Position numbers and translations under genes: made by a program | Origin: a virus | Reading direction: 5' to 3' (one strand) | DNA length: 38,962 nucleotides | IMG/VR virus record: IMGVR_UViG_3300048838_000316 | Location: 1 to 38,962 of that record | Notes under the pieces: model-generated | Databases searched by the model: none | What the model saw: the letters and a program-made list of their open reading frames with translations, nothing else | Told to the model about the DNA's origin: nothing | In this document: piece after piece, positions 38,576 to 38,962 of the stretch | Position numbering within the stretch: the first letter of the stretch is position 1 | Layout: each line of letters opens with the position of its first letter

Positions 38576-38962
38576 TGGCCGGCGGGAATAGATTAAATGT
38601 AGGGCTTTTTCTTGACACTGGGCCATTTGAGCGCGCGATGAATAGAACATTGCGCCGCCTGGATTTTTTCGGGCGCAAAATGGAAAGCGTCGGGCAAGAT
38701 CTTACTACACGTTTGACTATTCCTTTGGGCATCGCAGGCGCGGCAGCGGTGCAAACATTCCTGCAATTTGATAAGCTAGAAAAGGGGTTGCAAGTCTTTT
38801 CAGGTAGCGCAGAAGGCGCGCGCAAGCAAATGGAAGGACTTAATAATGTGGTACTGGATGCGCGTACCACCATCGGATTCCAAGACGCGGTGCAAGGCTC
38901 TTTGCGCCTGCAATCCATCGGTTTTAGCGCTGACCAGGCCCGCGAAGCTATCCGGCAATTAG
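38575..38962 (+). CDS. Tape measure protein, N-terminal part (continues at position 1)
   Basis: The ATG at 38575 overlaps the previous stop as TAATG. The protein opens with MAGGNRLNVGLFLDTGPFER, then LRRLDFFGRKMESVGQDL, the usual beginning of siphovirus tape measures, followed by a hydrophobic TIPLGIAGAAAVQTF. The unique part (38575-38835) encodes 87 residues, and the frame continues at base 1 to give 765 residues in all. The frame is broken only by the contig end. Confidence 0.9.
   Translation, partial: MAGGNRLNVGLFLDTGPFERAMNRTLRRLDFFGRKMESVGQDLTTRLTIPLGIAGAAAVQTFLQFDKLEKGLQVFSGSAEGARKQMEGLNNVVLDARTTIGFQDAVQGSLRLQSIGFSADQAREAIRQL
38836..38962. repeat. Terminal direct repeat, copy 2 (circular overlap)
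   Basis: Identical to bases 1-127; see copy 1. Removing one copy restores an uninterrupted tape-measure gene, which is good evidence that the contig is a complete circle. Confidence 0.95.

Noticed and set aside
1-38962. Integrase, repressor or other lysogeny genes; CRISPR array
   Set aside because: No protein carries integrase/recombinase motifs, no CI-like repressor was recognised, and no regularly spaced repeats of CRISPR size were found.

Overview
This window is one complete tailed-phage genome assembled as a circle. Bases 1-127 are repeated exactly at 38836-38962, so the unique length is about 38,835 bp and the tape-measure gene is merely cut by the arbitrary contig ends. The host is very probably a member of the Bacteroidota. 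Promoters match TTTG-N19/20-TAnnTTTG, leaders are A-rich and mostly lack Shine-Dalgarno sequences, and three signal peptides end in the A-x-x-Q style common there. The virion is predicted to be a siphovirus: HK97-type terminase, portal, ClpP-like prohead protease and capsid, a tail tube, a frameshifted tail chaperone and a 765-aa tape measure. I see no integrase, repressor, DNA polymerase, tRNA or CRISPR array, so a virulent life style is the simplest reading.

Layout on the circle: the packaging and head genes (28.9-36.4 kb) lead into tail genes (36.4-38.96 kb, continuing at 1-9.4 kb), then an M15 peptidase and a holin-like protein (9.46-10.25 kb). From 10.25 to 13.2 kb, plus-strand genes (a secreted subtilisin-like protease and a small membrane-like protein) alternate with two minus-strand single-gene cassettes. 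Each cassette has its own promoter and terminator, and these are near-identical copies between the two cassettes. A minus-strand operon of six genes (13.24-16.33 kb) is dominated by a 436-aa membrane/coiled-coil protein. An A+T-rich divergent promoter region (16.33-16.46 kb) separates it from a plus-strand early operon of small overlapping genes (16.46-19.18 kb).

A promoter at 19.17 kb drives a structured leader RNA that ends in a terminator. It lies in front of the replication genes: a replisome-organiser-like protein and a PrimPol-helicase fusion. These are followed by a RING-like zinc protein and a VRR-NUC nuclease. From 23.15 to 27.58 kb lies an accessory cluster of two GT-A-like glycosyltransferases, two class I methyltransferases, an HNH protein, an unknown protein and a GT-B glycosyltransferase. 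It is followed by an A+T-rich, lysine-rich HNH gene that looks like a homing-type insertion, then a PLD-like protein and the small and large terminase genes.

The most unusual signals are: the leader RNA whose two hairpin loops can pair with each other over 7 nt; the paired moron-like cassettes; the glycosylation/methylation cluster; signal peptides on a long tail fibre and its neighbour; a phage-borne secreted subtilase; a dense GTTGCGC array read in several frames of a coding sequence; and one recurrent 5'-leader motif in front of many starts.
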